Assembly (NCBI GenBank): GCA_022446905.1
Contig: JAKVBT010000005.1
Coordinates: 246,125-310,124, forward strand
Direction: 5' to 3'
Length of the DNA: 64,000 bases
Origin: Phycisphaerales bacterium
Lineage (GTDB): Bacteria; Planctomycetota; Phycisphaerae; Phycisphaerales; SM1A02
How positions within the stretch are numbered: position 1 is the stretch's first letter; each line of letters starts with the position of its first letter. Below the pieces are notes generated by a model. The model made no database searches. It was not told where the DNA came from and was given only the letters and a program-made list of their open reading frames with translations. Position numbers and translations under genes: made by a program. Shown piece after piece: positions 25,694 through 34,761 of the stretch.

Positions 25694-26830
25694 ATGCACG
25701 ATCCACGTATGACCGATCTGGCGCGTTTGCTTGTTGGCCATTCCACCGCAATTAAGCCCGGCGAGCACCTGCTTATCGAGGCCATTGATCTTCCTGAAGC
25801 CATGGTGATTGAGGTCATTCGCGCCTGCCGTGATGCTGGAGGACATCCGCATGTGGCGATTCGCAATAACCGCATCACGCGAGCCTTGGTCGAAGGTGGC
25901 GATGACGCGCAGTATTCCACGATGGCAGCCAGTGATCTGGACCGGATGAAACGAATGGATGCGTACCTCGGTTTGCGTGGTGGTTTCAACATCAATGAGA
26001 TGTCTGACGTGCCAGCGGATCGACTCAAGGCTTGGGGCGCTGGATACATGAAGCCGGTGCATATGCAACAACGTGTGAATCACACTCGCTGGTGTGTGCT
26101 TCGGTGGCCTACCCCATCGATGGCGCAACTGGCCGGCACGTCAACGGAAGCATTTGAAGACTTTTATTTCAATGTTTGCACTCTGGATTATGTGGCGATG
26201 ACAGAGGCAGCAGTCAAACTTAGAGATCGCATGAACAAGACCGACCAAGTACATCTGCGTGGTCCAGGCGACACCGATTTGACCTTCTCGATCAAGGATA
26301 TTCCCGCCGTAGCATGTACTGGCACACACAATATCCCTGATGGAGAGTGCTTTACGGCACCTGTGCGTGATTCAGTGAATGGCGTGATTCACTTCAATAC
26401 GCCCACGGTGTATCAGGGGACGACCTTCCGCAACGTCCGACTCACGTTTGAGCAGGGCCGCGTGGTTGATCATGATGCCGAAGTGGGGGCGGAGTCCTTG
26501 GAGGCCATCTTCAACACCGACGATGGAGCTCGTTATGTCGGTGAGTTCGCCATTGGGTTCAATCCCTGCATTCGTGAGCCCATGATGGACATCCTCTTTG
26601 ACGAGAAGATTGCCGGCAGTCTGCACTTCACGCCTGGTCAGGCCTATGAAGATGCCGATAACGGCAACCGCAGCGATATTCACTGGGATCTGGTCCTCAT
26701 TCAGCGTGAGGAATACGGTGGTGGCGAAATCGTCTTTGATGATGAGGTCATCCGACGTGATGGCGTATTCCAGTGTGATGATTTGAAGGGCCTGGAACCA
26801 GAGGCCCTCATGGGTGGGCAATCCACCTGA
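25694..26830 (+). CDS. M29 family aminopeptidase (aminopeptidase T)
   Basis: Cytoplasmic metallo-aminopeptidase of the M29 (thermophilic aminopeptidase) family. The N-terminal half opens with LARLLVGHSTAIKPGEHLLIEA, a family hallmark. The metal-binding C-terminal half has GDTDLTF, NIPDGECFTAPVRDSVNG, and the cluster EKIAGSLHFTPGQAY followed by RSDIHWDLV, which supply the Glu, His, Tyr and Asp ligands. The length of 378 residues is complete. The protein has no signal peptide. The gene is third in the hflX cluster, and 102 bases without a gene follow before the MshEN gene. Confidence 0.9.
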   Translation: MHDPRMTDLARLLVGHSTAIKPGEHLLIEAIDLPEAMVIEVIRACRDAGGHPHVAIRNNRITRALVEGGDDAQYSTMAASDLDRMKRMDAYLGLRGGFNINEMSDVPADRLKAWGAGYMKPVHMQQRVNHTRWCVLRWPTPSMAQLAGTSTEAFEDFYFNVCTLDYVAMTEAAVKLRDRMNKTDQVHLRGPGDTDLTFSIKDIPAVACTGTHNIPDGECFTAPVRDSVNGVIHFNTPTVYQGTTFRNVRLTFEQGRVVDHDAEVGAESLEAIFNTDDGARYVGEFAIGFNPCIREPMMDILFDEKIAGSLHFTPGQAYEDADNGNRSDIHWDLVLIQREEYGGGEIVFDDEVIRRDGVFQCDDLKGLEPEALMGGQST

Positions 26831-26932
26831 CGGGTTCAACCCGCACGAACGGAACACACCGGCAAGACAAACTGTGTCCATGGCTCAATCCTGTGATGCT
26901 CATCGCCGAAGGAGTGGGTGGGAGAACACCAC

Positions 26933-27409
26933 ATGGACGTACGTCTTGGACACATTCTCGTTGCGCAGGGCTCAATCACCAAGGTGCAACTGCATCAGGC
27001 CCTCGAAATCCAGGAACGAACGGGCATGCCGCTAGGTGCAATCTGTGAGCAGCAGTTTGGTCTGTCCGGGGCGGTAGTCGAAGCGGCCTGGGCGACCCAG
27101 TATGCAAAACAGGCGCAGCATGTGGACGCTGGAGCCCTAGCGCCATCCTCGGATGTGCGGGAGTTGGTCTCCAACCGCCGCGCATGGCAGTTTGGTGTCT
27201 TGCCACTGGGCTGGGATGACGGGGCGCTCCGTGTGGCGACCACGCCGGATTTGCTTCTGCGTGCACACCGGTTTGTCGCCGGTCAATTGCCTGGTCCGGC
27301 CTTCTTTGTCATGGCTACCCGGACTGACTTGGAATCGGCGTTGCAATGCTGGTATTCGCTTCCAGGTGCTCAACTGCCAGCACCGCCAGATCAGCGTCAA
27401 GCCGCTTGA
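26933..27409 (+). CDS. Stand-alone MshEN (GspE/PilB N-terminal) domain protein
   Basis: A 158-residue protein consisting of little more than an MshEN domain, normally found at the N-terminus of type II secretion and type IV pilus ATPases. The first motif RLGHILVAQGSITKVQLHQALEIQ follows the c-di-GMP-binding pattern RLGxxLVxxG(F/L)IxxxxLxxxLxxQ except for Ser at the (F/L) place. A second, weaker copy begins PLGAICEQQFGLS and ends ATQ. No Walker motif follows, so this is not an ATPase. A GTG at 26918 is in frame, but the ATG at 26933 has GGGAG at good spacing. A c-di-GMP sensor or secretion adaptor role is inferred. Confidence 0.72.
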   Translation: MDVRLGHILVAQGSITKVQLHQALEIQERTGMPLGAICEQQFGLSGAVVEAAWATQYAKQAQHVDAGALAPSSDVRELVSNRRAWQFGVLPLGWDDGALRVATTPDLLLRAHRFVAGQLPGPAFFVMATRTDLESALQCWYSLPGAQLPAPPDQRQAA

Positions 27410-27464
27410 TTTGCTGGAGCCTCTTGCTTCAGAGCCTTGTTGGACGTACCGTGCCACGCTTAAC

Positions 27465-27537
27465 GGCGAGGTAGCTCAGTTGGTAGAGCACGGCATTGAA
27501 AATGCCGGTGTCCCCGGTTCAAGTCCGGGTCTCGCCA
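27465..27537 (+). tRNA. tRNA-Phe (anticodon GAA)
   Basis: A 73-base cloverleaf: acceptor arms GGCGAGG and TCTCGCC, D arm GCTC/GAGC, anticodon stem CGGCA/TGCCG closing the loop TTGAAAA with anticodon GAA, variable loop GTGTC, and T arm CCCGG/CCGGG with loop TTCAAGT. The discriminator is A. The 3' CCA is not encoded (ATTT follows), so it must be added by tRNA nucleotidyltransferase. A terminator follows 22 bases later. Confidence 0.97.
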
Positions 27538-27559
27538 TTTCCAACTCATGGTCTTATTG

Positions 27560-27596
27560 CCCCTCGCCACACCTGTATGCGGGGGGTCTTGTTTTT
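27560..27596 (+). terminator. Rho-independent terminator after tRNA-Phe
   Basis: CCCCTCGC (27560-27567) pairs with GCGGGGGG (27579-27586), including one T-G pair, over an 11-base loop. It is followed by TCTTGTTTTT. It ends the tRNA transcript. The bases from here to 27739 hold no gene and no clear promoter. Confidence 0.85.
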
Positions 27597-27739
27597 GGGC
27601 CATTTGCTGCGCCACTGTGCAATGTGATTCCACATCCTGCTGAGGTGTCTCCCCGTCGACAGCAGTTCTTTAGGCATGCCTGGTGCTGAGAGGGCTCCTC
27701 GGATCCTCGAAGTTGATGAGGCGGGAGTAGGATTTGGTC

Positions 27740-29182
27740 ATGGCGATCAAGACCCATCTCAGTGCAAGTCGGCTTGGGGGAATCGTCGCTCTGGTGCTGG
27801 TGTCGTTTGGTGTCTGGTGGTGGCTGCCATCACGTACGCCTGGCCCACCTGCAGTTCGTCCAGAAGTGGGGGTGTTGACTGATCCACTCTTAGCGCCGCA
27901 ACTCGCAGGACTCGCTGATGCCGTAGATGCCCGATCGTGGGACCATGAGAGCCGTGCTGTACTTGGAATGACCTACGAAGCCAACGAGTTGTACGGTCCG
28001 GCACAGAAGACTTGGCAACAACTGCACCAACTTGATGCTGGCAATTGGATTTGGCTGTATCGACTAGCCATGACGACCGAGCGGCTTGGTGATCTAGAAA
28101 CAGCCGTGGGCTTGATGCGCGCAGCAGCGCAGGCCGCTCCGGCGACGCAGCCAGATCCCTGGTGGCGCCTCGCTCTGTGGTCAACGGATATGGGCGATCT
28201 TGTTACAGCAGAAGCGGCGCTGTCCAAGGCACAGGCTGTAGATGCGCAGGCACTGCCTGTTCGACTGGCAGAAGTGCGTTTGCAGTTGGCAGCAGGGAAT
28301 GGAGCCGATGCAGAAGCATTGATCAAGCAGCACGGTCTCTTCAATGAGTTGTCCAGTGGATATGTCTGGCATCTCAAAGCTGACGCACTGCGAAGGCAGG
28401 GACGTATTGAAGAAGCTCGATCAGCCATGAACCAGGGCGATTCACGCCGTCCACCACTGGCTGATGGATTCAGCGCGCAGATGGGATCAGCCATTGGAGG
28501 CCTGCGCGCAATCAAACAGGCTGCAGCATCGCAGGCTGCTGCGGGGCAATGGGGAGATGTTCTGCGTCTGGCGAAACAAGTACTTCAATATGAGCCAGAT
28601 GACATTGTCCATCAACGACTCTATGCGCTCGCGCTGCTGCGGACGGGGGATCCAGTGGCGGCCGAGGAGGCGCTTGAATCCCTGTTCAGCGTGACGCAGG
28701 ATCCAATGACCTGTTCCGCACTCGCGTCTGCTCGGCTGGCGTTGTATCAAGAGCAGAAGAATCAAGCTCATCTTCATGCTGCCTTAGAGGCAGCATTTGC
28801 TGGCTTGGCTGCCCACCCCGATCACCGCCCCCTGCTGATGGCATGTGGACGGGCGGAAGCCATGTTGGGTCGATACCACGACGCATTTGACACTTTTCGC
28901 GCGGCGTGGGACCTGAACCGTGCCCACCCAACCACGCTGGAGTTGGCAGTACGAGCCGCTCACCAAGCAGATGTGTGGGAAGATGCCAGAGAGATGAGTC
29001 GTGCGTTGTACCAGGCGAATCCCTCGCATCCGCTGGCAGGTCCTGGATATGCATTGGGTTTGATTCGTTTTGGTGACTATGAAACCGCAATGCAGATACT
29101 TGATGAGGTCGATCCTCGTCGAGTCAATCCCAGTCTCTTGAGTAAGGCGCGAAGGGAGTACGCAACCTATGACACGCCGTAG
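27740..29182 (+). CDS. TPR-repeat protein with N-terminal membrane anchor
   Basis: A 480-residue protein. One hydrophobic helix (about residues 14-31, GIVALVLVSFGVWWWL) after a short basic start anchors it, with the rest most likely in the periplasm. The remainder is an array of TPR-like helix pairs marked by W..LA, A..AL.KA and P.H.PLL patterns. TPR arrays bind partner proteins; no catalytic motif is seen. A TTG at 27734 is in frame, but the ATG at 27740 with AGGA before it is preferred. It overlaps the next gene, a CRTAC1 protein, by 14 bases. Such TPR/CRTAC1 pairs recur in planctomycetes, so the two probably work together. Confidence 0.82.
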   Translation: MAIKTHLSASRLGGIVALVLVSFGVWWWLPSRTPGPPAVRPEVGVLTDPLLAPQLAGLADAVDARSWDHESRAVLGMTYEANELYGPAQKTWQQLHQLDAGNWIWLYRLAMTTERLGDLETAVGLMRAAAQAAPATQPDPWWRLALWSTDMGDLVTAEAALSKAQAVDAQALPVRLAEVRLQLAAGNGADAEALIKQHGLFNELSSGYVWHLKADALRRQGRIEEARSAMNQGDSRRPPLADGFSAQMGSAIGGLRAIKQAAASQAAAGQWGDVLRLAKQVLQYEPDDIVHQRLYALALLRTGDPVAAEEALESLFSVTQDPMTCSALASARLALYQEQKNQAHLHAALEAAFAGLAAHPDHRPLLMACGRAEAMLGRYHDAFDTFRAAWDLNRAHPTTLELAVRAAHQADVWEDAREMSRALYQANPSHPLAGPGYALGLIRFGDYETAMQILDEVDPRRVNPSLLSKARREYATYDTP

Positions 29183-30890
29183 TTGCCTGTATTGCAGCCT
29201 GCTTATGTCTGTGATGTGGTCTGCTAGTTGCAGTGATCCAGATCCTGCTGCGCCGAGCACTTCGACGCTGGACTTGCCCTCATCCTCGGCTGTTGAGATG
29301 CCATGGTTCGTCGAGGCTGCAAGTGATCGGGGCCTTCAATTCGATCATCACAGTGGTCATGATGGCACGCCTCAGTTTCCAGAAATTATTGGCGGTGGTG
29401 TGGCGCTTTTTGATCTCGAGGGTGATGGTGATCTTGACGTGTATCTCGTTCAGAGCGGTGCCCTTGGGACCATTGGCGAGCCGGCGAATGCCAATGCGCT
29501 CTTTCGCAATGATGGCAACGGGCGGTTTGAAGATGTGACTGCGGAGGCCGGGGATGCTGGTGATCGTGGTTATGGCATGGGTGTGGCCGCTGGGGATGTT
29601 GATCGAGATGGATATGTCGACCTGTACATCACCAATTATGGACCCGATGTGCTTCTTCGCAATAACGGCGATGGCACATTTGTCGATGTGACGAAAGTGG
29701 CGGGGCTCGGGCATCCCGGCTGGGGGGCCAGTGCGGCGTTCATTGACTACGACCTAGATGGATTACTTGATCTCGCAGTGACCAACTATGTGCAGTGGAC
29801 TCCTGACAAGGCCATGTCATGCCCTGGTCCAGGCGGCCGTCCAGATTACTGTGCGCCCAATGCGTATGACGCGCCATCGCCTGATCTGATCTATCGCAAT
29901 GAAGGCAATATGCGGTTTCGAGATGTCAGTGTGGAGACTGGTTGGCGCACTGCCTTTGGTAATGGTCTGGGGATTGTGCCGCTGGACTATGACGATGATG
30001 GTCTGCCAGATCTCTTTGTGGCTAATGATCAACGTCCAAATCAACTCTGGCGGAATCTAGGCGATGGCACTTTCAAGGATGAAGCAGATGTAGTTGGTGT
30101 AGCCATCGACATGCATGGTGAGGCCAAAGCGGGCATGGGTGTTGATGCCGCGGATGTTGACGATGATGGCGATTTGGATCTTCTAGTGGTGAATCTGGCA
30201 GCACAGTCTGATTCATTTTTTCGGAACGAAGGTGACTGGTTTGTCGACGGCACGGCTGCCGCTGGTCTTGCATCAGCATCCCGTCCCTACACTCGGTTTG
30301 GGATGGGCTTCCATGACTTTGACAATGACAGCTACCCCGACCTCTACATGGCCAATGGCCGAGTGCTCCGTCGAGATGTTGTCAGTGGCGACCCATACGC
30401 CGAATCAAATCTCTTGTTGAAGGGTTTGCCTGGCGGGCGTTTTGAAGCAGTAGAACCCATTGGAGGTGTGCAGCCGGCGATTGCCTTGACCAGTCGCGGC
30501 GCAGCCTTTGGTGATCTAGATGGTGACGGAGGTCTTGACCTTGTGGTAGTCAATCGCGACGCGCCTGCTTCGCTCTTGATGAATGTGGTTCCTGAACGTG
30601 GCCACTGGGCATCCGTTGACCTCATTGATGTCGATGGTGGCCCAGCAGAACTAGCCACATTATGGGGTGTCCTCGGAACTCGTGAGATTCGGCGTGAATG
30701 TCGAACCGCGTCGTCTTATCTCTCGGCGAATCCGCACCGCGTGCATGTGGGTTTCGGTGATGAGCCAGTGTTGACTCAAGTGCGTATCGAATGGCCAGGG
30801 GGGGTCGTGGAGCACTTTGGCGACATTCTCGCAGGTCAATCAATCCGTTTACGTCAAGGTGCTGGGACACAATCACAGCAAGAACACTGA
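29169..30890 (+). CDS. CRTAC1/ASPIC-UnbV family protein with FG-GAP repeats
   Basis: Exported 573-residue protein. The N-terminus is a signal sequence ending in WSASC (Cys21), a loose lipobox, so it may be a lipoprotein. The body consists of FG-GAP/VCBS propeller blades, each with a calcium loop such as DLEGDGDLDVYL, DVDRDGYVDLYI, DYDDDGLPDLFV and DVDDDGDLDLLV. The last about 70 residues match the ASPIC/UnbV domain (GTREIRRECRTASSYLSANPHRVHVGFG, then IEWPGGVVE). Such proteins are secreted or surface-bound and probably act in adhesion. The gene overlaps the TPR gene by 14 bases and ends 7 bases from the convergent trigger-factor-like gene. Confidence 0.9.
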   Translation: MTRRSCLYCSLLMSVMWSASCSDPDPAAPSTSTLDLPSSSAVEMPWFVEAASDRGLQFDHHSGHDGTPQFPEIIGGGVALFDLEGDGDLDVYLVQSGALGTIGEPANANALFRNDGNGRFEDVTAEAGDAGDRGYGMGVAAGDVDRDGYVDLYITNYGPDVLLRNNGDGTFVDVTKVAGLGHPGWGASAAFIDYDLDGLLDLAVTNYVQWTPDKAMSCPGPGGRPDYCAPNAYDAPSPDLIYRNEGNMRFRDVSVETGWRTAFGNGLGIVPLDYDDDGLPDLFVANDQRPNQLWRNLGDGTFKDEADVVGVAIDMHGEAKAGMGVDAADVDDDGDLDLLVVNLAAQSDSFFRNEGDWFVDGTAAAGLASASRPYTRFGMGFHDFDNDSYPDLYMANGRVLRRDVVSGDPYAESNLLLKGLPGGRFEAVEPIGGVQPAIALTSRGAAFGDLDGDGGLDLVVVNRDAPASLLMNVVPERGHWASVDLIDVDGGPAELATLWGVLGTREIRRECRTASSYLSANPHRVHVGFGDEPVLTQVRIEWPGGVVEHFGDILAGQSIRLRQGAGTQSQQEH

Positions 30891-30897
30891 GATTGGT

Positions 30898-32202
30898 TCA
30901 GATGGGAATGCTCCGGGCCTCTTTCTCAAACACATCCGTTGGTACGGTGCGAGTTGTGCTTTGGCTGATGATCCAGTCTGCAACCGCGATGACCATAATG
31001 CGTCCTCTTATGCCATCCATGGCTTGGTTCTGAAGCAGTTCCTCGCGAATCTCTACTGGTCTCCTGCCCTGCACTTGCGCCATTCGGTTGATTTCAGCTG
31101 CAAGGAGATCTTGGTCAAGGCCAATATTGTGACGATCACGAAGGGCAGCAGTCAATAATCGAGTGCGAAGTTGTCTTGCGGCTTGATCCTCGACCTGTTG
31201 TCGAATGTCATTTAGCGCCGCACGTTGCGCCTCTTCAGTCTGATATCCACGTTCGAGAAGTGCTTTTTGGAGAGATCCAACAAGTTCTAAGAGGTTCTTC
31301 TGGAAAAGAAATTTTGGAAGTTTGAATGGCAAGAGCTCGGCTACCGCAGCAAGGGCTTGTGTCCGAACAACCGCTTGCTGCTGGTCAAGTTTGACCTGCT
31401 GCAATGCGCTCCGGACCTGCATACGAAAGTTGGCTTCGCTTGGGGCCTCGTACTCTGTGATGACTGCATCAAGACTTGCAGGTTCCACCTGCTCGACTTT
31501 CTCAATGCAGATCGTGGCCTGGACGGTTTTGCCTACAAGATCAACTCGAGGACTATTTGAGGGTACTGCGAAAGACAGTTCGATAGTTAATCCAGCGGGC
31601 TTTCCAATTAGGTCCGAGGGGTTGATGTCCACCTGCACGCCTTGAACCGTGACTCGCATCGAGTGTTCAATCAGTGTCAGTTGGTGGGTCTCGTTTTGGG
31701 CAATGAGTCCAGGGTCACCAGCACATTGCAGTGAAACCAAAAGGGTCGCACTGTCACCAATGGCCATGTTGCCAGATTGCTGGCTGCGTGTTCCAATGAG
31801 ACGTCTTTGTTCGAGTAGTTCTGCTTCTACTTCTGCATCAGTAACCTCACTGTTTGGCATGAGGATTTCAACTTCAGACATGTCAGGCAGTTCAATTTCT
31901 GGCCAGACATCAATCTCGAGCACGAGTGATAGATCTGATTGGAAGTCAAATTCTGCCTTCTGCCCAATCAAACGTGGCTGATTGAAAATGTTTGGAAGTT
32001 CCTCAGGAACTGTCTGAGTGCTCAGGGTGTGCATCAGGGCATGGCTAATGTGCTCCTCCGATGCAATGTTCTGCTTCTTGCAACGCTTGTGGAATCGCTT
32101 GAGCTCCTTCCCTGAAATTTCGATGTGCATTCTGCGGACGCAGTCATCAATGTGTTCAGTGGTACAGCGAACAACAGGGGGTTGAATTTTAGGTTGGCTC
32201 AT
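30898..32202 (-). CDS. Divergent trigger factor-like chaperone
   Basis: Related to trigger factor, the ribosome-bound chaperone with peptidyl-prolyl isomerase. The stretch VWPEIELPDMSEVEI followed by VTDAEVEAELLEQRRL matches the trigger factor link between the N-terminal and PPIase domains, and IGDSATLL begins a PPIase-like domain. The C-terminal 180 residues are helical like the substrate-binding arms. The 434-residue length is normal. The N-terminal ribosome-docking loop GFRxGxxP is missing: CKKQNIASEEH stands in its place. The PPIase part also looks worn. Either a trigger factor that no longer docks in the standard way or a specialised paralogue. Its promoter should lie in the 197-base divergent spacer before the sulfotransferase gene. 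Confidence 0.75.
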   Translation of the reverse strand: MSQPKIQPPVVRCTTEHIDDCVRRMHIEISGKELKRFHKRCKKQNIASEEHISHALMHTLSTQTVPEELPNIFNQPRLIGQKAEFDFQSDLSLVLEIDVWPEIELPDMSEVEILMPNSEVTDAEVEAELLEQRRLIGTRSQQSGNMAIGDSATLLVSLQCAGDPGLIAQNETHQLTLIEHSMRVTVQGVQVDINPSDLIGKPAGLTIELSFAVPSNSPRVDLVGKTVQATICIEKVEQVEPASLDAVITEYEAPSEANFRMQVRSALQQVKLDQQQAVVRTQALAAVAELLPFKLPKFLFQKNLLELVGSLQKALLERGYQTEEAQRAALNDIRQQVEDQAARQLRTRLLTAALRDRHNIGLDQDLLAAEINRMAQVQGRRPVEIREELLQNQAMDGIRGRIMVIAVADWIISQSTTRTVPTDVFEKEARSIPI

Positions 32203-32399
32203 GGGTTCATACCGGCATCGGGTTTGGGGGGTGATCGGCAGTGATAATGAATCTGGAGGATGTCAACATTTCACGTTGCTATTGTTGGGTAGACTATGGC
32301 CTAGTACGTGTCTGAGTGTCAAGCGGCGGAGTGGCCTTTCGCAGCAATGAAATCCTGCAATAGCTTCGTAGATTGGAACGAATTGGAGCGTTCAGAATC

Positions 32400-33872
32400 A
32401 TGGTTATGTCTGATCTAGAGCGGCAAGCCGAGCAGATTCGCAAGCTCTTGGTGTCCAATGACCACGATCTGGCCATGATGCAATGCGAATCGCTTCTTGC
32501 TGATTATCCACAGGAAAAGTTGGCGTGGATGGTGATGGGCCATGTGTACAGGGCATCATCTGACATGTATCGCGCTGGAAAAGCCTACGATCGTGCGGTG
32601 GCACTTGGTGAAACACGCGCAGAGACGTTCATTCATGCTGCCTACGCTTGGAGAATGACTGGCAATGCCGATGCTTCTTTTGATCGACTTGATCATTGCG
32701 TTCGGCTTCACGGCAGAAGTGATCAGGTGAGCTTTGCAAAAGCTGAAGCGATGGAACGCCTTGGTGACTTCGACGGTGCAGAGGCGGCGCTGGATGAGGT
32801 TGGGGCTCATGCCAAGGAACAGAAACAAGTGCCCTATGTCCGCGGAATGGTAGCGATTGGTCGGAGGGATTTTGGTTGTGCTGTGGACCACTTGCGAGCG
32901 GTTGTAGATGACCCCAAGGCTGATCCGATGCTCCATATGGCATGCTATTTTCAACTCGCCAAACTCCATGACAAACAAGGCGAGTACGACTTGGCATGGC
33001 AATGTGCTGTCAAAGCCAATCATGCCCCGGGGCCGCCTGCTGAGGTCAGCCTGAATGCTGTCAAAACAGAGGAATTGTTGCGCGGCCTGTCTCCGGATAT
33101 TTTTGATGTTGCTGCCAAGGCAAGCAGTCCGGGAGAGGAGGGGGTGTTTATTGTGGGGATGCCTCGATCAGGAACGAGTTTAATTGAGCAGATTTTCAGC
33201 ATGCACTCTGAAGTTGCCTGCGCTGGGGAGGCTGCAGCAGCACATCTGATCTACACCCGACTGAGTCGCGAAATTGACACGTTCAATCCCTACCCACTTA
33301 ATCTGATCGACATGCGTGTGGCCGATGCAGATCGGTTACAAGCCCAATATCTAGAAGCCACTTCTTGGATTGATCCAACTGCGAAGAGGATGTCGAACAA
33401 AAGTTTGACCCTTCCATTGAATCTGCCCTTGCTCAGTGTAGTGATGCCAGGCTCAAGGGCCATACTTCTACGGCGTCACCCGCTTGACAATGCGGTCTCT
33501 TGCTTCACTACGCCGTTGCGGGCAGGTGGTGGCCATCAGTGGGCCGGATCTCTGAAGACTATTGGGGATACGCAGTTGGCGTTTCACAGGCTCATGACGT
33601 GGTACCAAGAGCACCTTCCGATGAAGTTGCTGCCATTGGTCTATGAAGAGTTAGTTTCAGATCAAGAATCTCAGACACGTCGGTTGATTGACTTCCTTGG
33701 TGTGGATTGGGAGCCAGCATGTCTGGAGTTTCACACGTCTCGTCGGGTAGCCCAGACCATCAGTTATGACCAAGTGAATCGCAAAATGTATACCTCATCA
33801 GACGGGCGATGGAAGAACTACGAGAAACATCTCGGGCCACTGATTGATCAAATCGAGTCAATTCTTCCATAG
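32400..33872 (+). CDS. TPR-sulfotransferase with intact PAPS site
   Basis: Cytoplasmic protein (no signal peptide) of 490 residues. The first about 220 residues form TPR-like helix pairs. The rest is a Sulfotransfer_3-type domain that moves sulfate from PAPS to a hydroxyl. The 5'-phosphosulfate loop is VGMPRSGTSLIEQ (near residues 252-264), and the 3'-phosphate site is LLRRHPLDNAVSCF with the conserved Arg and Ser. The acceptor is unknown: sugars, peptides or tyrosines are all possible, and the TPR part may hold the acceptor protein. The ATG at 32400 is taken; an ATG at 32406 and an upstream one at 32373 are also in frame. A degenerate paralogue lies at 36.2-37.7 kb. Confidence 0.85.
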   Translation: MVMSDLERQAEQIRKLLVSNDHDLAMMQCESLLADYPQEKLAWMVMGHVYRASSDMYRAGKAYDRAVALGETRAETFIHAAYAWRMTGNADASFDRLDHCVRLHGRSDQVSFAKAEAMERLGDFDGAEAALDEVGAHAKEQKQVPYVRGMVAIGRRDFGCAVDHLRAVVDDPKADPMLHMACYFQLAKLHDKQGEYDLAWQCAVKANHAPGPPAEVSLNAVKTEELLRGLSPDIFDVAAKASSPGEEGVFIVGMPRSGTSLIEQIFSMHSEVACAGEAAAAHLIYTRLSREIDTFNPYPLNLIDMRVADADRLQAQYLEATSWIDPTAKRMSNKSLTLPLNLPLLSVVMPGSRAILLRRHPLDNAVSCFTTPLRAGGGHQWAGSLKTIGDTQLAFHRLMTWYQEHLPMKLLPLVYEELVSDQESQTRRLIDFLGVDWEPACLEFHTSRRVAQTISYDQVNRKMYTSSDGRWKNYEKHLGPLIDQIESILP

Positions 33873-34055
33873 GGAGGTTTGGCTGGCCTGGTTTTTGTGG
33901 TTTGGGTTGCTGGGGCTCAATCGGGACAAAGAAGTAGGATTACCACGTTTTTGGCCCTTCTAGGTCCTTCTAGGGACTGTGGTTCCGTGAAAAACCCACA
34001 AAAAACAGATATCTGTCCTAGGCATCATCTGGGGTCCTTGTATTGTGCTGTGTGG

Positions 34056-34085
34056 CAGTCTTTGGAGACTGTCATAGGATCCTAT
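34056..34085 (+). promoter_or_regulatory. Two adjacent inverted repeats before the PEP-CTERM-like gene
   Basis: CAGTCT-TTGG-AGACTG (34056-34071) forms a 6-pair hairpin. The perfect palindrome ATAGGATCCTAT (34074-34085) follows directly, 31 bases before the start codon. A tandem copy of CCTTCTAGG lies farther up (33956-33974). Together they look like a controlled or structured leader; the 244-base spacer holds no gene. Confidence 0.4.
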
Positions 34086-34116
34086 GGAACGGAAGTGAAG
34101 AAGGAGAAGACTCACT

Positions 34117-34704
34117 ATGAAACGTTTCGCTTTATCAGCTACGGGCGTAGCCGTAGTAGCAGTGTCGGCATCGAATGCTGCACTCGTCACCTATAGCGGT
34201 GACATCTCAGGTAACGGTTACAACGCAACAGAATTCACCGCAATGGTGACTGGCGCGGCTGCACCTGGTGCCTTGATCGTGTCTTGGGGATTCAGCAATG
34301 TATCCGCAGACGTCTACTTCAACGAAGGTGCAGGCTATTCCAACTGGGCCAGCGAATGCCGTATTGGCATTTATGACTTCAGCGTTGGTGATACCAACGG
34401 CGATGTTTACTGGACATATGCCAACCCATTCAGCGCTAACAGTGGCGCGAGCACACCAGGGACATATACCAACTTCACAGGTGGTAATCATTCCTCTGGT
34501 GATATCTCTAGCTACGGCTGGACTATTGGCTCAGAGGGTGACATTGCAGTTGTCGCTACCAGTTCGTGGAATGATGGTTCAGGCTTGAACGCTGGTGTCT
34601 TCACCAGTGGTACAGCTTGGGTCACCATCGACACCATCCCGGCTCCAGGTGCCTTGGCACTGCTGGGCCTTGCTGGTCTCGCAGGACGACGTCGTCGTCG
34701 CTGA
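34117..34704 (+). CDS. Secreted protein with PEP-CTERM-like sorting tail
   Basis: A 195-residue exported protein. The signal peptide is about residues 1-21 (MKRFALSATGVAVVAVSASNAA). The mature part is rich in Ser, Gly, Thr, Asn and aromatics and nearly free of Lys, as in extracellular beta proteins. The C-terminus has the three-part sorting signal: PAPG, a hydrophobic helix ALALLGLAGLAG and a terminal RRRRR. This PAPG form is the usual planctomycete variant of PEP-CTERM and implies an exosortase elsewhere that cuts the tail. The ribosome site GAAGGAG precedes the start, and a strong terminator follows, so it is monocistronic. The domain itself is not recognised. Confidence 0.85.
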   Translation: MKRFALSATGVAVVAVSASNAALVTYSGDISGNGYNATEFTAMVTGAAAPGALIVSWGFSNVSADVYFNEGAGYSNWASECRIGIYDFSVGDTNGDVYWTYANPFSANSGASTPGTYTNFTGGNHSSGDISSYGWTIGSEGDIAVVATSSWNDGSGLNAGVFTSGTAWVTIDTIPAPGALALLGLAGLAGRRRRR

Positions 34705-34761
34705 ACTGTGACTTGATCCGGTTGCCCTTCTCGCTTCCAGGCAGCCAGATACCGAATTTCG

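Noticed and set aside
26840-26860. Short inverted repeat CGGGT/ACCCG after the aminopeptidase gene as a terminator
   Set aside because: Five base pairs with a 3-base loop and no T-run are too weak.
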